From contig JALSIN010000369.1 of NCBI GenBank assembly GCA_026989935.1, positions 1-49,081 of the forward strand: a DNA stretch of 49,081 nucleotides. Direction: 5' to 3'. A program made the translations under genes and the position numbers. This stretch comes from Polyangiaceae bacterium (GTDB taxonomy: Bacteria > Myxococcota_A > Polyangia > Nannocystales > Nannocystaceae). The first letter of the stretch is position 1. Every line of letters begins with the position of its first letter. The notes below the pieces were generated by a model. The model was given only the letters and a program-made list of their open reading frames with translations. It had not been told where the DNA came from and did not search any database. This document shows, piece after piece, positions 8,175-17,339 of this stretch.

Positions 8175-10726
8175 GCGGTCCCCCCTGCAGGCAAAAGATC
8201 CTCTGCGAGCCGCCGCAGCACGGTCTCGGCGTCCCGCTTGCCGGCCTCGGCGCCGGTGTGGGACGGCCCCGCGCCCACGCAGGCCGGGCAGCCCGCCTCG
8301 CACCCGCACCGTGCGACGAGCCGACGGGCGCCGGCGACCACGGCGTCGAACCGCGCGAGGACCCCGTCGGCGAGCCCGGCACCACCCGGCCGCCGGTCGT
8401 AGATCAACACGCCCGGCCGGGCGGAGGCGGCGAGGCAGGCGTCCACCTGCGGCGGGCAGGCCGGGTCGAGGGCCGCGGCGCACCCGCCGGCCGCCGGCGC
8501 CCCGGCCCCGTCGAGCACCGCCACCCCCAGGTCGCCGGCGTCGCACATGCTGGCGAAGGCGGCCGCGTAGCGCAGGGCGTGGGCGGCACCGAGCACCGCG
8601 GCGACCCGGCGCGCCGGATCCGGCAACGCGGCGGCGAGGGCCACGGCGTCGGGAACGGCGAGCGCGGCCGTCGTGTCGAACGACAGATCGGGCACGCGCA
8701 CCGGACCGTCCCCGATCGTCTCGTGCGTGCGAAAGCGGATCTTCTTGAAGCCCGGCACCACGCGCACGATCTCGACGAAGGCCCCCTCGACGCGGGCGCC
8801 GCCCCGCCCGATGCGCGCCGGCGGGCGCGGGCCCAGGAGCCGCACGCGCAGCCGGGTGACGGCCTCGGTGTAGTAGTCGGCCTCGACCCGCCGGACGAAC
8901 GCCTTGCGCGCCGGCCAGTCGAGGCGCAGGACCTCGTAGGTGACCCCCTCGATGGGGTAGATCGCGCCCTCGTGCAGGTAGAGGGGGGCGTCTTCGTAGT
9001 CCACCCGGGCCAGCACGTGGCCGTCCCGCGCGTTCGCAGCCGCCTGTTCGAGCACGACGAAGTCCTCCTCGCACGGCCCGCGCAGGTCCACGGCGTCCGC
9101 CGGGAAGCCGCCGCCGACGTGGACGAAGCGGTCGCCGCCCCCGGTCGCCCGTCGCACGAGGCGGCCGCCTCGGACCAGGTGCTCGGCCGCCGCCGCCAGG
9201 TCCTCTCGGGCGAGGGCGAGCACGGCCGCGTCGCCCGCCGGATCGAGGGGCGCCTCGTGGGCGGCGCACCGCAGGTGCGGCACGACGACGCGGGGGTTCG
9301 CCGGGTCGATCCGCGCCTGCTCCACCCGGCCGGACCACAGCACCTCGGGCGACGCGGCGACGAAGCGATCGCGCGGGTCCGACCCCAGCACGGTGACCAC
9401 GAGACTGCGGCCCCCGCGGCGCCCGGCCCGTCCCCCGCGCTGGCGCGCCGCCGCCACGCTGCCGGGGTAGCCCGACAGCACCACGGCGTCGAGGGCGCCG
9501 ATGTCCACCCCGAGTTCGAGCGCCGAGGTGGTGGCCACGACCGCCACCTCGCCGGCCCGCAGGTCCCGCTCCACCTGACGCCGAAGATCCGGCAGGTACC
9601 CGCCCCGATAGCCCCGGATCCGCCGGCGCGCGTCGGCCTCGGCCGCCGGGTTCGGGCGGCGCGTCCGGCTGCGGTCGCGGGCCTCGTCTTCCCGCAGGTA
9701 GCGGGTGAGCAGCTCGACCCGGCGGCGCGTGCGGCAAAAGACCGCCGTCACGACCCCGGCGCGCCGCAACGCGCCCACCACCCGGCGCGTGGCCTCGACG
9801 TGGTTGCGCCGGATCCCGGCGGCGGCGTCCAGAAGCCGCGCCTCCACGATCAGGTGCGTGCGTGGCCCGGCCGGCACCCGGTCGCCCTCGACGCCCACCA
9901 CCGGCGCCCCCCAAAGCCGCGCCACGTGCTCGACGGGGTTTGCGATCGTGGCCGAGCAGGCGACCAGCCGCGGGGCCGATCCGTAGCGCGCGCACAGCCG
10001 CCGCAGCCGGCGCAACACCCACGCCACGTGGCTGCCGAAGATCCCGCGGTAGACGTGGGCCTCGTCGAGGACCACGTGTGACAACCCGGCGAGGAAATCC
10101 GCCCATCGTTCGTGGTTGGGGAGGATCGCGCGGTGCAGCATGTCGGGGTTCGTGGCCACCACGTGCGCTCGCCGGCGGGCGGCGCGGCGCTCGTCGGGGG
10201 GCGTGTCCCCGTCGTAGGTGGCCGCGCCGCACGCCCCGGGCGCCACGTCGCCCGCGAGGGATCGGAACGCCTCGACCTGGTCGCGCGCCAGCGCCTTCGT
10301 GGGAAAGATCCACAGCGCACGCGCACGCGGATCGGCCAGCACCGCCGTGAGCACCGGTGCCTGGTACACGCGCGACTTCCCCGACGCCGTGGGGGTCGCG
10401 ACGACCACGTGCGCGCCCCGTGCCAGGTGATCGATCGCCCGCGCCTGGTGTTCGTAGGCCCGCGCCTCGCCCCGCCGGGCGAGGGCGGCGATCACGGCGG
10501 GATGCAGCCGATCGGGCCAGTCGGCGAAGGCGCCCGCGCGCGCCGGCTCGTCGTGTCGCGCGACCGATTCGAGCGCATCGTCCGAGGTGATCTCCGCGAT
10601 GGCACGCGCGATGGGATCTTCAGCAAAAACAACGGCTTCTCCCGTGCCGGTAGAAGCAGAGCCGCAGTCGGTTGCCCCTGGAAGGAGGGTCCGGGCACGG
10701 GAGAAGCGCGTAGACTCGTCTAGCAT
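8171..10726 (-). CDS. mrfA: DEAD/DEAH helicase of the MrfA/YprA/Hrq1 type with C-terminal zinc-binding domain
   Basis: VVVATPTASGKSRVYQAP (Walker A), VVLDEAHVYRG (DEAH), CSATIANP, ATTSALELGVDIGALDAVVLSGYPG, QRGGRAGRRG, C-terminal RCGCEAGCPACVGAG. Start chosen at MLDEST (10726) because gaaaaagg lies 7 nt upstream. Confidence 0.92.
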   Translation of the reverse strand: MLDESTRFSRARTLLPGATDCGSASTGTGEAVVFAEDPIARAIAEITSDDALESVARHDEPARAGAFADWPDRLHPAVIAALARRGEARAYEHQARAIDHLARGAHVVVATPTASGKSRVYQAPVLTAVLADPRARALWIFPTKALARDQVEAFRSLAGDVAPGACGAATYDGDTPPDERRAARRRAHVVATNPDMLHRAILPNHERWADFLAGLSHVVLDEAHVYRGIFGSHVAWVLRRLRRLCARYGSAPRLVACSATIANPVEHVARLWGAPVVGVEGDRVPAGPRTHLIVEARLLDAAAGIRRNHVEATRRVVGALRRAGVVTAVFCRTRRRVELLTRYLREDEARDRSRTRRPNPAAEADARRRIRGYRGGYLPDLRRQVERDLRAGEVAVVATTSALELGVDIGALDAVVLSGYPGSVAAARQRGGRAGRRGGRSLVVTVLGSDPRDRFVAASPEVLWSGRVEQARIDPANPRVVVPHLRCAAHEAPLDPAGDAAVLALAREDLAAAAEHLVRGGRLVRRATGGGDRFVHVGGGFPADAVDLRGPCEEDFVVLEQAAANARDGHVLARVDYEDAPLYLHEGAIYPIEGVTYEVLRLDWPARKAFVRRVEADYYTEAVTRLRVRLLGPRPPARIGRGGARVEGAFVEIVRVVPGFKKIRFRTHETIGDGPVRVPDLSFDTTAALAVPDAVALAAALPDPARRVAAVLGAAHALRYAAAFASMCDAGDLGVAVLDGAGAPAAGGCAAALDPACPPQVDACLAASARPGVLIYDRRPGGAGLADGVLARFDAVVAGARRLVARCGCEAGCPACVGAGPSHTGAEAGKRDAETVLRRLAEDLLPAGGTA
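10635..10707. repeat. 14-bp perfect inverted repeat (gcttctcccgtgcc / ggcacgggagaagc) with a third half-copy (agaagc)
   Basis: Arms at 10635-10648 and 10694-10707; extra agaagc at 10653-10658. Confidence 0.85.
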
Positions 10727-10831
10727 CGAACGGCCTTTTTCGCTCGCACTGAACGAGCACGCAGCACCTATCATACGTTCAGTCTTCCTGTCAAACGGCG
10801 GTGGCGATCGGAAAAGGAGGGGATCTCGCCC

Positions 10832-11509
10832 CTACCCTCCGTCTTGCGCATCGGGCGCCCAGGGCTGCACGGGCCGTGCGCGATCGACGCCAGACGACGG
10901 CGCACGCGCCGCGGCGAGGCGCTCTCCCCAGGCCGGCCCCAGCCGCGCGATCCCCGCCGCGACCTGGGTCCGGCCCACCCGGCGCGTGATGAACTCCAGG
11001 TTGCGCGGGGCATAGAGCCCCACCCGCGCCGGTTCGATCCCGTCGAGCACACCGACCACCGCCCGCATGAGCGCGCCGTGACACACGACGAGCAGCGCCC
11101 CGCCGCCTGCGTGCCGGCGAAGCTCCCACAGGGCGCGCGCGGCCACGTCGGCGAGACTCTCGCCGCCCTCGGGCCGGACGTCGAAGGCGTGGAAGCACCG
11201 CGCCATGTCGCCCGTGGCTTCGGCGTCGGCGTAGGGGCGGCCCTCGTAGACACCGCAATGTCGCTCGCGCAGGGCCGGTCGCGCCTCGATGGGCACGTCG
11301 AACCCGTCGCACAGGATCCGCGCGGTGTCGCGGGCCCGGGCAAGGTCGGAGGTCAGCACCCGGTCGAAGGGGATCTCGCGCAGCAACCCGCGGGCGGCCC
11401 GGGCCTGCGCCACGCCGAGCTCGGAAAGCGGTGCGTCGATGTGGCCGGCGAACCGGCGCGCCCGGTTCGCCTCGCTCTGGCCGTGCCGTACGAAGGTCCA
11501 GATCGCCAT
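10832..11509 (-). CDS. Histidine phosphatase / phosphoglycerate mutase family protein
   Basis: MAIWTFVRHGQSEANRARRFAGHIDAPLSELGVAQARAARGLL...LVVCHGALMRAVVG; RHG motif and second catalytic His. Confidence 0.92.
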   Translation of the reverse strand: MAIWTFVRHGQSEANRARRFAGHIDAPLSELGVAQARAARGLLREIPFDRVLTSDLARARDTARILCDGFDVPIEARPALRERHCGVYEGRPYADAEATGDMARCFHAFDVRPEGGESLADVAARALWELRRHAGGGALLVVCHGALMRAVVGVLDGIEPARVGLYAPRNLEFITRRVGRTQVAAGIARLGPAWGERLAAARAPSSGVDRARPVQPWAPDAQDGG

Positions 11510-11522
11510 CGCGCGCGGCGAG

Positions 11523-12371
11523 TCACGGCACGAGCCGCACGTGGTCGATGAGACGCACCGGGCCGTAGAACACCGCCGCCGCCGCGACGGCGGGCGCCGC
11601 CACGCGATCGACCGGGGCGAGCGTCTCGGCGTCCACGACGGACACGTAGTCCACCCGGCCGGGTGCCAGCGCCCGCTCGGCGCCGTCGAGCAACGCGGCG
11701 ACCCGCCGCTCGCCCGCCTCGAAGCGCGCCCGCACCTGCGCGAGGAACCGCGGCAGCGCCCGCGCCTGCACCCGCGCCTCGGGGGAGAGCCGCGCGTTGC
11801 GGCTCGAAAGCGCCAGGCCGTCGGGCTCGCGCACGGTCGGCATCGGCACGATGGTCCCCCCGAGGAACAGGTCGCGGTGCATCCGCTGCACGATGGCGAG
11901 CTGCTGGAAGTCCTTCTCGCCGAAGAAGGCGAGGTCGGGCCGCACCAGGTTCCACAGCTTGAGCACGACGGTGCACACGCCGCGAAAGTGCCCCGGGCGC
12001 GATGCCCCGCACAGGTGGCGATCGAGCCCTTCCACCTCCACGAAGGTGGCGTGGCCCGGGGGGTAGAGCTCGGCCGGGTCGTCCGGACAGAACACCACGT
12101 CCACCCCGACCGACCGCGCCTTTTCGAGGTCGCCCGCCTCATCGCGCGGATAGGCGTCGAGATCGTCCGCCCGATCGAACTGGGTGGGATTGACGAAGAT
12201 GGACAGCACGACCTCCCCGGCCTCGGGTGGGACCCGGCGCCGCGCTTCACGCAACAGCGAAAGGTGGCCCTCGTGCAGGTACCCCATCGTCGGCACGAAG
12301 GCGACGCGCCGGTCCGGGGCGAGGGCCGCGCGGTGGGCCGCGAGTTGCTCGGTCGTCCGAAGGACCTTCAC
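11523..12371 (-). CDS. panC: Pantoate--beta-alanine ligase
   Basis: GTG start: VKVLRTTEQLAAHRAALAPDRRVAFVPTMGYLHEGHLSLLREARR...VVLSIFVNPTQFDRADDLDAYPRD...FFGEKDFQQLAIVQRM...SSRNARLSPE. Confidence 0.97.
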   Translation of the reverse strand: MKVLRTTEQLAAHRAALAPDRRVAFVPTMGYLHEGHLSLLREARRRVPPEAGEVVLSIFVNPTQFDRADDLDAYPRDEAGDLEKARSVGVDVVFCPDDPAELYPPGHATFVEVEGLDRHLCGASRPGHFRGVCTVVLKLWNLVRPDLAFFGEKDFQQLAIVQRMHRDLFLGGTIVPMPTVREPDGLALSSRNARLSPEARVQARALPRFLAQVRARFEAGERRVAALLDGAERALAPGRVDYVSVVDAETLAPVDRVAAPAVAAAAVFYGPVRLIDHVRLVP

Positions 12372-12567
12372 CGCGCGAAGGATAGGCCGGCGCGGCGGGC
12401 GGTCGAAAGACCGCGGCGGGGTCGGTCCCCGGCGATGCGTCCGTTGCGCAGCGCAAGCGGCACCAGCCCGGTCCGAGCAAGCACCCGGAACACGCAAGGC
12501 GAGCGCTCCACCCGGAAAACCGCGGATCCGCCATCCGACTCCACCGATGCACGCGTCGCACAGAGTG

Positions 12568-12595
12568 GGATAACTGCATACACCAACAATTCCAA
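12568..12595 (-). promoter_or_regulatory. Putative promoter upstream of panC (TTGGAA-N16-TTATCC on the minus strand)
   Basis: Reverse complement reads ttggaattgttggtgtatgcagttatccc in a locally AT-richer region; same layout as upstream of rpoD. Confidence 0.3.
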
Positions 12596-12636
12596 CACCG
12601 CCCCGTGAATTCGGGCACACTAAGACCGTTCGACCG

Positions 12637-13611
12637 ATGGCCGCTCCGCGCGCCGCCTCCCGCCTCCTCCACCGTTCGAGGTCTGCCATACCGTCATGCC
12701 TTCGCCCGATGGTCGCGGCCCTCCTGCTCGTCCCCGCGGGCTGCGGCGGCACCGGCGGCGGCACGCAGACGGATACGGGAACGGCCGGGACCGCCACCGC
12801 TGCATCGGGAACCGGCGGCAACCAAAACGCTGGCGGGCTTTTGACGTTTACGTACTACGAGCCCGACGCGCTCGACCCGAACCCGGCGCTGGGCCTCGCC
12901 GGCGGGCTGCGCACCGGCGGCGTGAACGGTCTGGTGGACTTTTTCGCGGTCTACGCCCTGCAGCTTACGTTCCCCTCGCCCCCCGCCGATCCGGACACAG
13001 TGGAGGAAAACGAGATCCCGGTCCCGTTCGACTGGGGTGCTCCGGCCGACTGGGTGGCGGCGGGCAACGCCATGAAGCTCGAAGCGGGGGACCTGTCGGC
13101 ACTGGCCTGCCTTCTGCGCGTGGACGACGACTACCCGGTGTACGCCGCCGAGAAGAGCGACCTGCTCGATCCCGCCTGCGCCCCCGACCCGGCCGCCTTC
13201 GCGCCGCAGACCACCTACGACCTGCTCGTCTATGGCGGCGACGCCTTCGACGACGTCCGCTTCGACGGGGTCGTCGTGACGCCCGAGCACATCGAGGTCG
13301 CGGCGCCGGACCTTTCGGTGTTCGACCTGCCGCTGGACAAGACGCAGGACCTTTCGGTGACGTGGACGGCGGGCGCGGGTGACCGCGTCGTGATCCGCGT
13401 CTGGGACCAGTACGGCCGCATGGTCACGGCCCACGCAACCGACGACGGCTCGTTTGCGATCCCCGCACAGAACCTCGCCGCCCTGGCCGACGGGCCGGGC
13501 TACCTCACCGTGGCCCGCGAGATGGCCGCCACCGTCACGCTCCCCATCGGCCCCCTCGACGTGGTGACGCGGACCGAGATCTGGGGCTACGTCGATCTGT
13601 TCGAACGCTGA
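12637..13611 (+). CDS. Hypothetical lipoprotein
   Basis: MVAALLLVPAGCGGTGGGTQTDTGTAGTATAASGTGG (lipobox plus G/T/S linker) then TFTYYEPDALDPNPALGLAGG...; start may be 12637 or a downstream ATG. Confidence 0.8.
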   Translation: MAAPRAASRLLHRSRSAIPSCLRPMVAALLLVPAGCGGTGGGTQTDTGTAGTATAASGTGGNQNAGGLLTFTYYEPDALDPNPALGLAGGLRTGGVNGLVDFFAVYALQLTFPSPPADPDTVEENEIPVPFDWGAPADWVAAGNAMKLEAGDLSALACLLRVDDDYPVYAAEKSDLLDPACAPDPAAFAPQTTYDLLVYGGDAFDDVRFDGVVVTPEHIEVAAPDLSVFDLPLDKTQDLSVTWTAGAGDRVVIRVWDQYGRMVTAHATDDGSFAIPAQNLAALADGPGYLTVAREMAATVTLPIGPLDVVTRTEIWGYVDLFER

Positions 13612-13633
13612 AGCCGTTGCATTCGGAGGACCC

Positions 13634-15148
13634 ATGAAGCGTCGAACCTTCCTCAAGACCGCGGGCACCGCGGGGCTGGCCGCCTCCGCCGGCACCTTCA
13701 CGATCCTTCGATCGTCCCGGCGCGCGAAGGCCGCCTGGGGCGCGTGGCCCGACGACAAGGCCGAGGCCCTGATCCCGGAGGAGCGCCGGGCGAAGAAGGT
13801 GCTCGAACTGTACTTCTACGGCGGCCTCAACGCCTTCGACGCCTTCTACACGGTGCCCGAGTGGGGGCAAAGCCAAGACCTCTTCTTGTGGGCCTTCGGG
13901 GCGAGCACGGTCAACAACCGGTTCGCCAGCTGCGGGTTCGGCGGCAACCTCACCGAGCCCTTCTTCGAGGACGAGGCCGGCACCACCGTGCACCTGGGGC
14001 CGTGGCTCGCCCCCTTGCGCCAGCGCCCCGACATCGTCGATCGCATGCGCATCGTGGTGCAGCGCCACGACCTGCTGCCGCACGAGGGCGCCAACCCCGT
14101 GGCGCTGACCGGGCAGCGGCTGGGGTCGCCGCGCCTGGCCGGCATCGGCACCTCGATCCAGCGCTACTTCGCCGAGCGCCCGGGGGGCCTGCGGCCGGTG
14201 CCCTATGCCTACGTGCTCTATCCGGGCTCGGAGTTTCCCACGGACAACGTGCGCGCAGCCTCGGCCGTGGGGCTCCACCCGGGCAGCGCCCGGGCGCTGA
14301 GCCTGACGGTGGAGGCGGGCTCGGTGATCACGAACCTCCTTGCGCGCAGCACCGTGGGCGACGCGGACCGCGAGCGATTCGACCGCGCCGTGGACCACTA
14401 CCTTACGGCCTACGCCAATCGGTTCCGGCGACTTGGCAAAGGCAAGGCCGCGCGCTCCGCCGCACGCTCGGATCTCGAGTTCGCCCACTTCGCGCGCAAG
14501 GGAGCGAACGAGCTGCAGTCGCTGCTGTCGAGCGACCTGTTCTCCCCGATCTCCGGCAGCGCATGCGGCACGAACACCACCTCCATGCCGGCCATGCAGG
14601 CGAGGATGGCGGCCAGCCTCCTGACCCGGCCGGACAACGGCGCGCGCTACGTGCACTGGATCGACGCCGGACTGACCCCCCATCCCTCGGCGGGCTACGA
14701 CACCCACGACTCGCACATTACGTACGCATCGCGCAACGTGGCGCACACCTTGCAACAACTCGTGGACATCATCAACGAGCCCGGCGAAAACGACCCGTCC
14801 AAGATCGATCTGGACGAGACGATGGTCGTGATCAACACGGAGTTCGGCCGCACCCCCTACCCACAGGGCGGCGGCTCGGGGCTCAACCACTGGCCGCAAG
14901 GCTACGTCAACGTGTTCATCGGCGGCCCGATCCGCGAGCGGGGCATCTACGGCTCCATCACGCAGGACCAGGGGATGGCCCAATCGTGGATAAGCCCCAC
15001 GGAAAATCGCATGCTCATCCTGGCGGCGATGGGGATCTATCCCTTCTCCTCCCAGACGTTTGCGGTGGGAGACGTCGGCGGAGGTGTGTCGAACGAGCTC
15101 GAGGCCGCCAAGCGGCTCAAGGAGGTCTACCTGGGGATCACGGACTAG
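13634..15148 (+). CDS. DUF1501 domain-containing protein with Tat signal
   Basis: MKRRTFLKTAGTAGLAASAGTFTILRSSRRAKA (twin-Arg); VVINTEFGRTPYPQGGGSGLNHWPQGYVNVFIGGPIRERGIYGSI typical of DUF1501. Confidence 0.88.
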   Translation: MKRRTFLKTAGTAGLAASAGTFTILRSSRRAKAAWGAWPDDKAEALIPEERRAKKVLELYFYGGLNAFDAFYTVPEWGQSQDLFLWAFGASTVNNRFASCGFGGNLTEPFFEDEAGTTVHLGPWLAPLRQRPDIVDRMRIVVQRHDLLPHEGANPVALTGQRLGSPRLAGIGTSIQRYFAERPGGLRPVPYAYVLYPGSEFPTDNVRAASAVGLHPGSARALSLTVEAGSVITNLLARSTVGDADRERFDRAVDHYLTAYANRFRRLGKGKAARSAARSDLEFAHFARKGANELQSLLSSDLFSPISGSACGTNTTSMPAMQARMAASLLTRPDNGARYVHWIDAGLTPHPSAGYDTHDSHITYASRNVAHTLQQLVDIINEPGENDPSKIDLDETMVVINTEFGRTPYPQGGGSGLNHWPQGYVNVFIGGPIRERGIYGSITQDQGMAQSWISPTENRMLILAAMGIYPFSSQTFAVGDVGGGVSNELEAAKRLKEVYLGITD

Positions 15149-15164
15149 AAAGCGACGAACGGCC

Positions 15165-17285
15165 ATGACGACGCACGCGATGTTCTCCACGGTCGCCGCC
15201 CCTGCGGCGGCGCTTTGCCTCGCGCTCGGGCTCGCTGCCTGCGGCGACGACGGATCGGCCACGGGCGGTACGGGGACGGGGGTGGACACGGACGCCACGA
15301 CCACCGCGGCGGGCACCGACAGCGGCGAGCCGTCACCGCCCGAGACGGGCGAGGAATTGTGCGACGCGGGTCACGAGGCCTGGGTCAAGCGGGCGATCCC
15401 CCTGCTGCAGGGCCGCAAGCCGGCGAGCATCCGCGAGGTTCGGTTGCTCGTGTCGATGATCGAGCAGATCGAGGCCCAGGGCGGGGACGGGCGCGCCGTG
15501 GTCGCGGCGGGGCTCGCGGACGGAGCACTGTACCGCGAACGCTGGGCCACGTTCTTCTTCGACGCCCTGCGGGTCAACCGCATCGACGAGCGCCGCAACG
15601 TGGGTTGCTACGACACCCTGACGGCGGCGGCCGATTCGCCGGATCTCGCTGCCTTCGTGCGGGACAACGATCCTGCGAGCGACTTCGGCGCCGACTGGAC
15701 GATGGCAGATCTCGTCCGCAGCGCCCTGCGCCTCGACGATCTGTCCCCCCTGTACCGCGCCGACCTGTTCGCCCGCATGGCCCGCCCCTTGAACGGCGCG
15801 AACGTCACCATCGAAGAGCTCGAGATCATGCGCCGCGGCAACTACGGGGAGACCTTCGACGCGGCCTATCTCGGACGCAAGGTGGGCTGTCTCGAATGCC
15901 ACAACAGCGCCGAGTCGGTCACGTGGGATCCCGACCCCGAGAAGAACCGCTTCTGGGCGATCCCCGCCCTGCTCGAAAAGGCCGTCTACGGGGACAACAA
16001 GGGCCGCCCCGAGGAGGAGGTCTACGCCGTGTTCCGCTACGCGGGCTTCGCCGACGGCAACACGGGCGCGGCCCCCTGGGGCATCTTCTCGGCCTGCGGC
16101 CGCTTCGACACGGGCCACGGGGGGGACGTCCTGGGCGATCCCGCCTACCTGGCCGGCCCGCTGCCCGCGGGCGCCCACGTCTACGACCTCGATCCGAAGC
16201 TCAAGGCCGGCTTCGACGCCCTGGCCTCGAACGGCCTCGAGACCGATGCGAACCTCGAAGTAACCGATCCGAACGTCGCCCTGGCCTACCTGGTGGCGAT
16301 GAACGTGGCGAACCAGGTGTGGCAGGAGGCCATGGGCCACCCCCTGACGGTCGCCCACCACTTCCCGCGCAACGAGGCCCAGCGCACGATCCTGGAGTCG
16401 CTGGCGAACACCTTCGCCGGAAACCGCTACTCGCTGCGCAGTCTGCTGTCGGCCATCGTCCTGCACCCGTACTTCAACCAGGACGCGCCGGACCAGTGCG
16501 ACGCCAGCACCGCCTACCCGCTGGCGCCGGTGTTCGACCCGTTCAGCATCTCGTCGGCCGACCCGAACGAGCGGGGCAACGGCGTCGGCGACATGGTGCA
16601 CCGGTACTCCGCGTGGGTGCTCATCGACTCGGCCATGCAGGCCCTGTGGTACGACAGGCCCGAACGCTTCGGCAGCGGACAGTTCGGCGCCCCGATGAAC
16701 CTGAAGTTTCTGCGCTCGATGGGCGTGTTCCTCAAGGACGCCGATCCCGGCTCGAACGGCGTGAGCTTCGCCAACCTGCTCCACTGGGAGAACCTACTGG
16801 CCCGCGCCGACGACCCGCTGCTCGGCGGCGACTGCACGGGCCCCCTGACCGGCCCCTGCGCCTACGACTGGATCGGCGAACTGGTGGCCACGGCCGTGGC
16901 AACCCCGGGGGCCACGGTGCGCGATCTCGCGGTGGCGATCAAAGATCGCCTGATCACCGAGCCGACGATCGCCGGGTCGGCCGAGGAGGACGCCCTCGAG
17001 GCGGCCATGCTCCTGACCGACGGCGCCCTCGACGCGCTCGTGTCCGACGTGGGCGCCTCGGACGCCGAGATCGCGGCCCGGAGCCTGGCCGGCGTGCTGC
17101 TCAACACCCCGCAGTTCCTGCTCGCCGGCGTCCCGAGCCGCGACCAGGACCCGGACGCCGACCCGATCCTGGTGGTGCCCGGCACCGACACCAAGAGCCT
17201 GTGCGAGGCCCTCGCCCCACAGGTGCTCGGCGCGGGCTGGAGCTACACCTGCGACGACGCCGGCGTCACAGTCACGAAGAACTGA
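15165..17285 (+). CDS. Large lipoprotein with CxxCH motif, DUF1549/DUF1553/DUF1585-like
   Basis: MTTHAMFSTVAAPAAALCLALGLAACGDDGS lipobox; RKVGCLECHNSAESVTW; NRYSLRSLLSAIVLHPYFNQ; lies directly after the DUF1501 gene. Confidence 0.75.
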   Translation: MTTHAMFSTVAAPAAALCLALGLAACGDDGSATGGTGTGVDTDATTTAAGTDSGEPSPPETGEELCDAGHEAWVKRAIPLLQGRKPASIREVRLLVSMIEQIEAQGGDGRAVVAAGLADGALYRERWATFFFDALRVNRIDERRNVGCYDTLTAAADSPDLAAFVRDNDPASDFGADWTMADLVRSALRLDDLSPLYRADLFARMARPLNGANVTIEELEIMRRGNYGETFDAAYLGRKVGCLECHNSAESVTWDPDPEKNRFWAIPALLEKAVYGDNKGRPEEEVYAVFRYAGFADGNTGAAPWGIFSACGRFDTGHGGDVLGDPAYLAGPLPAGAHVYDLDPKLKAGFDALASNGLETDANLEVTDPNVALAYLVAMNVANQVWQEAMGHPLTVAHHFPRNEAQRTILESLANTFAGNRYSLRSLLSAIVLHPYFNQDAPDQCDASTAYPLAPVFDPFSISSADPNERGNGVGDMVHRYSAWVLIDSAMQALWYDRPERFGSGQFGAPMNLKFLRSMGVFLKDADPGSNGVSFANLLHWENLLARADDPLLGGDCTGPLTGPCAYDWIGELVATAVATPGATVRDLAVAIKDRLITEPTIAGSAEEDALEAAMLLTDGALDALVSDVGASDAEIAARSLAGVLLNTPQFLLAGVPSRDQDPDADPILVVPGTDTKSLCEALAPQVLGAGWSYTCDDAGVTVTKN

Positions 17286-17339
17286 CGCCGCGGCACGCGC
17301 CCACTGCCTGCATCCCACCGGGTCGCCATACGGCCCGCG

